Below, in pieces: positions 50,055-50,601 of a stretch of 50,601 bases of DNA. A program made the position numbers and the translations under genes. Under the pieces are notes generated by a model. The model worked only from the letters and a program-made list of their open reading frames with translations. It searched no databases and was not told the origin of the DNA. This DNA is from Vibrio sp. Hep-1b-8 (GTDB lineage Bacteria > Pseudomonadota > Gammaproteobacteria > Enterobacterales > Vibrionaceae), in NCBI RefSeq assembly GCF_006124995.1, contig NZ_QEWN01000141.1:1-50601 (forward strand), given 5' to 3'. Each line of letters starts with the position of its first letter. Positions within the stretch are counted from its first letter, which is position 1.

Positions 50055-50601
50055 ATGAGTGAGATTAGACAAGTCGGCCCCAATCATTGGGTCGGGCCAG
50101 AAGACTTTGGTATTACTCCCAACTTCCATATTACCCAACACGGTGTGGAACATTACCCTAATGGTCATTTAATTCAGCAAGAACCATTAAACCCCGGCAA
50201 TAAAAAAATCCCCATCGTTCACCGAAGAAAAGACGCTGAAGATATGGGGGAGTTTATGGGGCTGGTGTTTCTATTTACCCTGATATGGATCGGGTTAAAA
50301 GGTTGGGGATTTATTGATGGACTGTCATGGTCAGATACCTATGTTATTGACTTAATTTATTTGGCATTGATCGGAGTCACTATAGCGGTAGGACTTTTCA
50401 AGCCCATCGCCATGCCGGTACGCTTTCATAAACAAAACCAAGAGGTTTACGTTTGGCACGATAAAGTGCTCTATCGTATTCCATGGCAAGAGTGTGAAAT
50501 ATCCGTCATTGTTGCAAAAACCCATATGGGCTACGGGCGGTTAAAAGATGGCTATGAGTTAATGCTCTGGCTTAACCCTAAACACGCGGTCAATGCCGAT
50601 T
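50055..50601 (+). CDS. Second immunity-like membrane protein (copy 2, cut by window end)
   Basis: ATG at 50055, with GGAGG upstream, opens a frame that runs off the window after 182 codons. It starts MSEIRQVGPNHWVGPEDFGITPNF, closely like copy 1. The middle (residues ~50-113; HRRKDAEDMGEFMGLVFLFTLIWIGLKGWGF) is different but again has two membrane helices. From 50396 it is almost identical in DNA to copy 1 from 49437 (three differences in about 206 bases). So it is a tandem mosaic paralogue, possibly protecting against a variant toxin. Confidence 0.8.
   Translation, partial: MSEIRQVGPNHWVGPEDFGITPNFHITQHGVEHYPNGHLIQQEPLNPGNKKIPIVHRRKDAEDMGEFMGLVFLFTLIWIGLKGWGFIDGLSWSDTYVIDLIYLALIGVTIAVGLFKPIAMPVRFHKQNQEVYVWHDKVLYRIPWQECEISVIVAKTHMGYGRLKDGYELMLWLNPKHAVNAD

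Larger units (their letters stand above)
49437..50601 (+). repeat. Long direct repeat within the tandem immunity genes
   Basis: 49437-49642 and 50396-50601 are direct repeats offset by 959 bases, differing at three positions I can see (49501 A/G; one C/T in CTATCG(C/T)ATT; one G/T in TGT(G/T)GC). The second copy reaches the window end, so the true repeat is longer. The starts of the two genes (49009-49130 and 50055-50176) are also alike but more diverged. Confidence 0.93.

Overview
The window is a chromosomal segment of a gammaproteobacterium, almost certainly a Vibrio. Gene content and order point there: an rrn operon end with tRNA-Asp and tRNA-Trp, a riboswitch-controlled thiCEFSGH operon, uspA/ftnA/uspB, ubiE-ubiJ-ubiB-tatABC-tatD-hemB, and polA-spf-engB-csr sRNA-yihI-hemN. 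Two exact parS sites (TGTTTCACGTGAAACA) at 4694 and 8485, with a related one at 11651, indicate the origin-proximal part of the main chromosome. The species cannot be named from the sequence alone.

Layout. 1-1055: 3' end of 23S rRNA, 5S rRNA, tRNA-Asp, tRNA-Trp and terminators. 1123-1929: a doubtful, possibly frameshifted small gene and the fluoride channel crcB. 2009-8550: TPP riboswitch and the thiamine operon thiC-thiE-thiF-thiS-thiG-thiH, with parS inside thiE and after thiH. 8548-13597: a seven-copy heptamer repeat, an M24 aminopeptidase, a divergent LysR/Bcr-CflA efflux pair, a small unknown gene and asnC. 13679-16266: a heavily decayed sensor/GGDEF/EAL pseudogene. 16275-25151: rsmJ, a Lys-rich unknown protein, two EamA transporters, uspA, ftnA, uspB, a YhiN-type flavoprotein, an HDOD protein and rmuC. 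25208-31802: ubiquinone genes (ubiE, ubiJ, ubiB), the Tat translocon (tatABC), tatD and hemB. 31869-38490: a GNAT gene followed by a run of small RNA genes interleaved with housekeeping genes: RyhB, polA, Spot 42, a further candidate sRNA, engB, cytochrome c4 and a CsrB/CsrC-type RNA. 38587-41846: a methyltransferase, yihI, a DUF2489 gene and hemN.

41847-50601 is the accessory part: an auxiliary type VI secretion cluster with hcp, vgrG, a DUF4123 adaptor, a 1072-residue LysM-containing, VasX-like putative pore-forming effector, and two tandem related membrane proteins that are the probable immunity proteins. The second copy runs off the window end. The order matches the V. cholerae hcp-vgrG-vasW-vasX-tsiV2 module. 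A sigma-54-like promoter and a large nested inverted repeat lie upstream of hcp.

How it works together: the thi genes form one TPP-repressed transcription unit making HMP-P and the thiazole and joining them. hemB and hemN are haem synthesis steps. ubiE/J/B belong to ubiquinone synthesis. RyhB, Spot 42 and the Csr RNA are global post-transcriptional regulators (iron, carbon, CsrA). The strongest leads for new biology are the LysM/VasX-like effector with mosaic tandem immunity genes, the nested palindrome before hcp, and the candidate sRNA after Spot 42.
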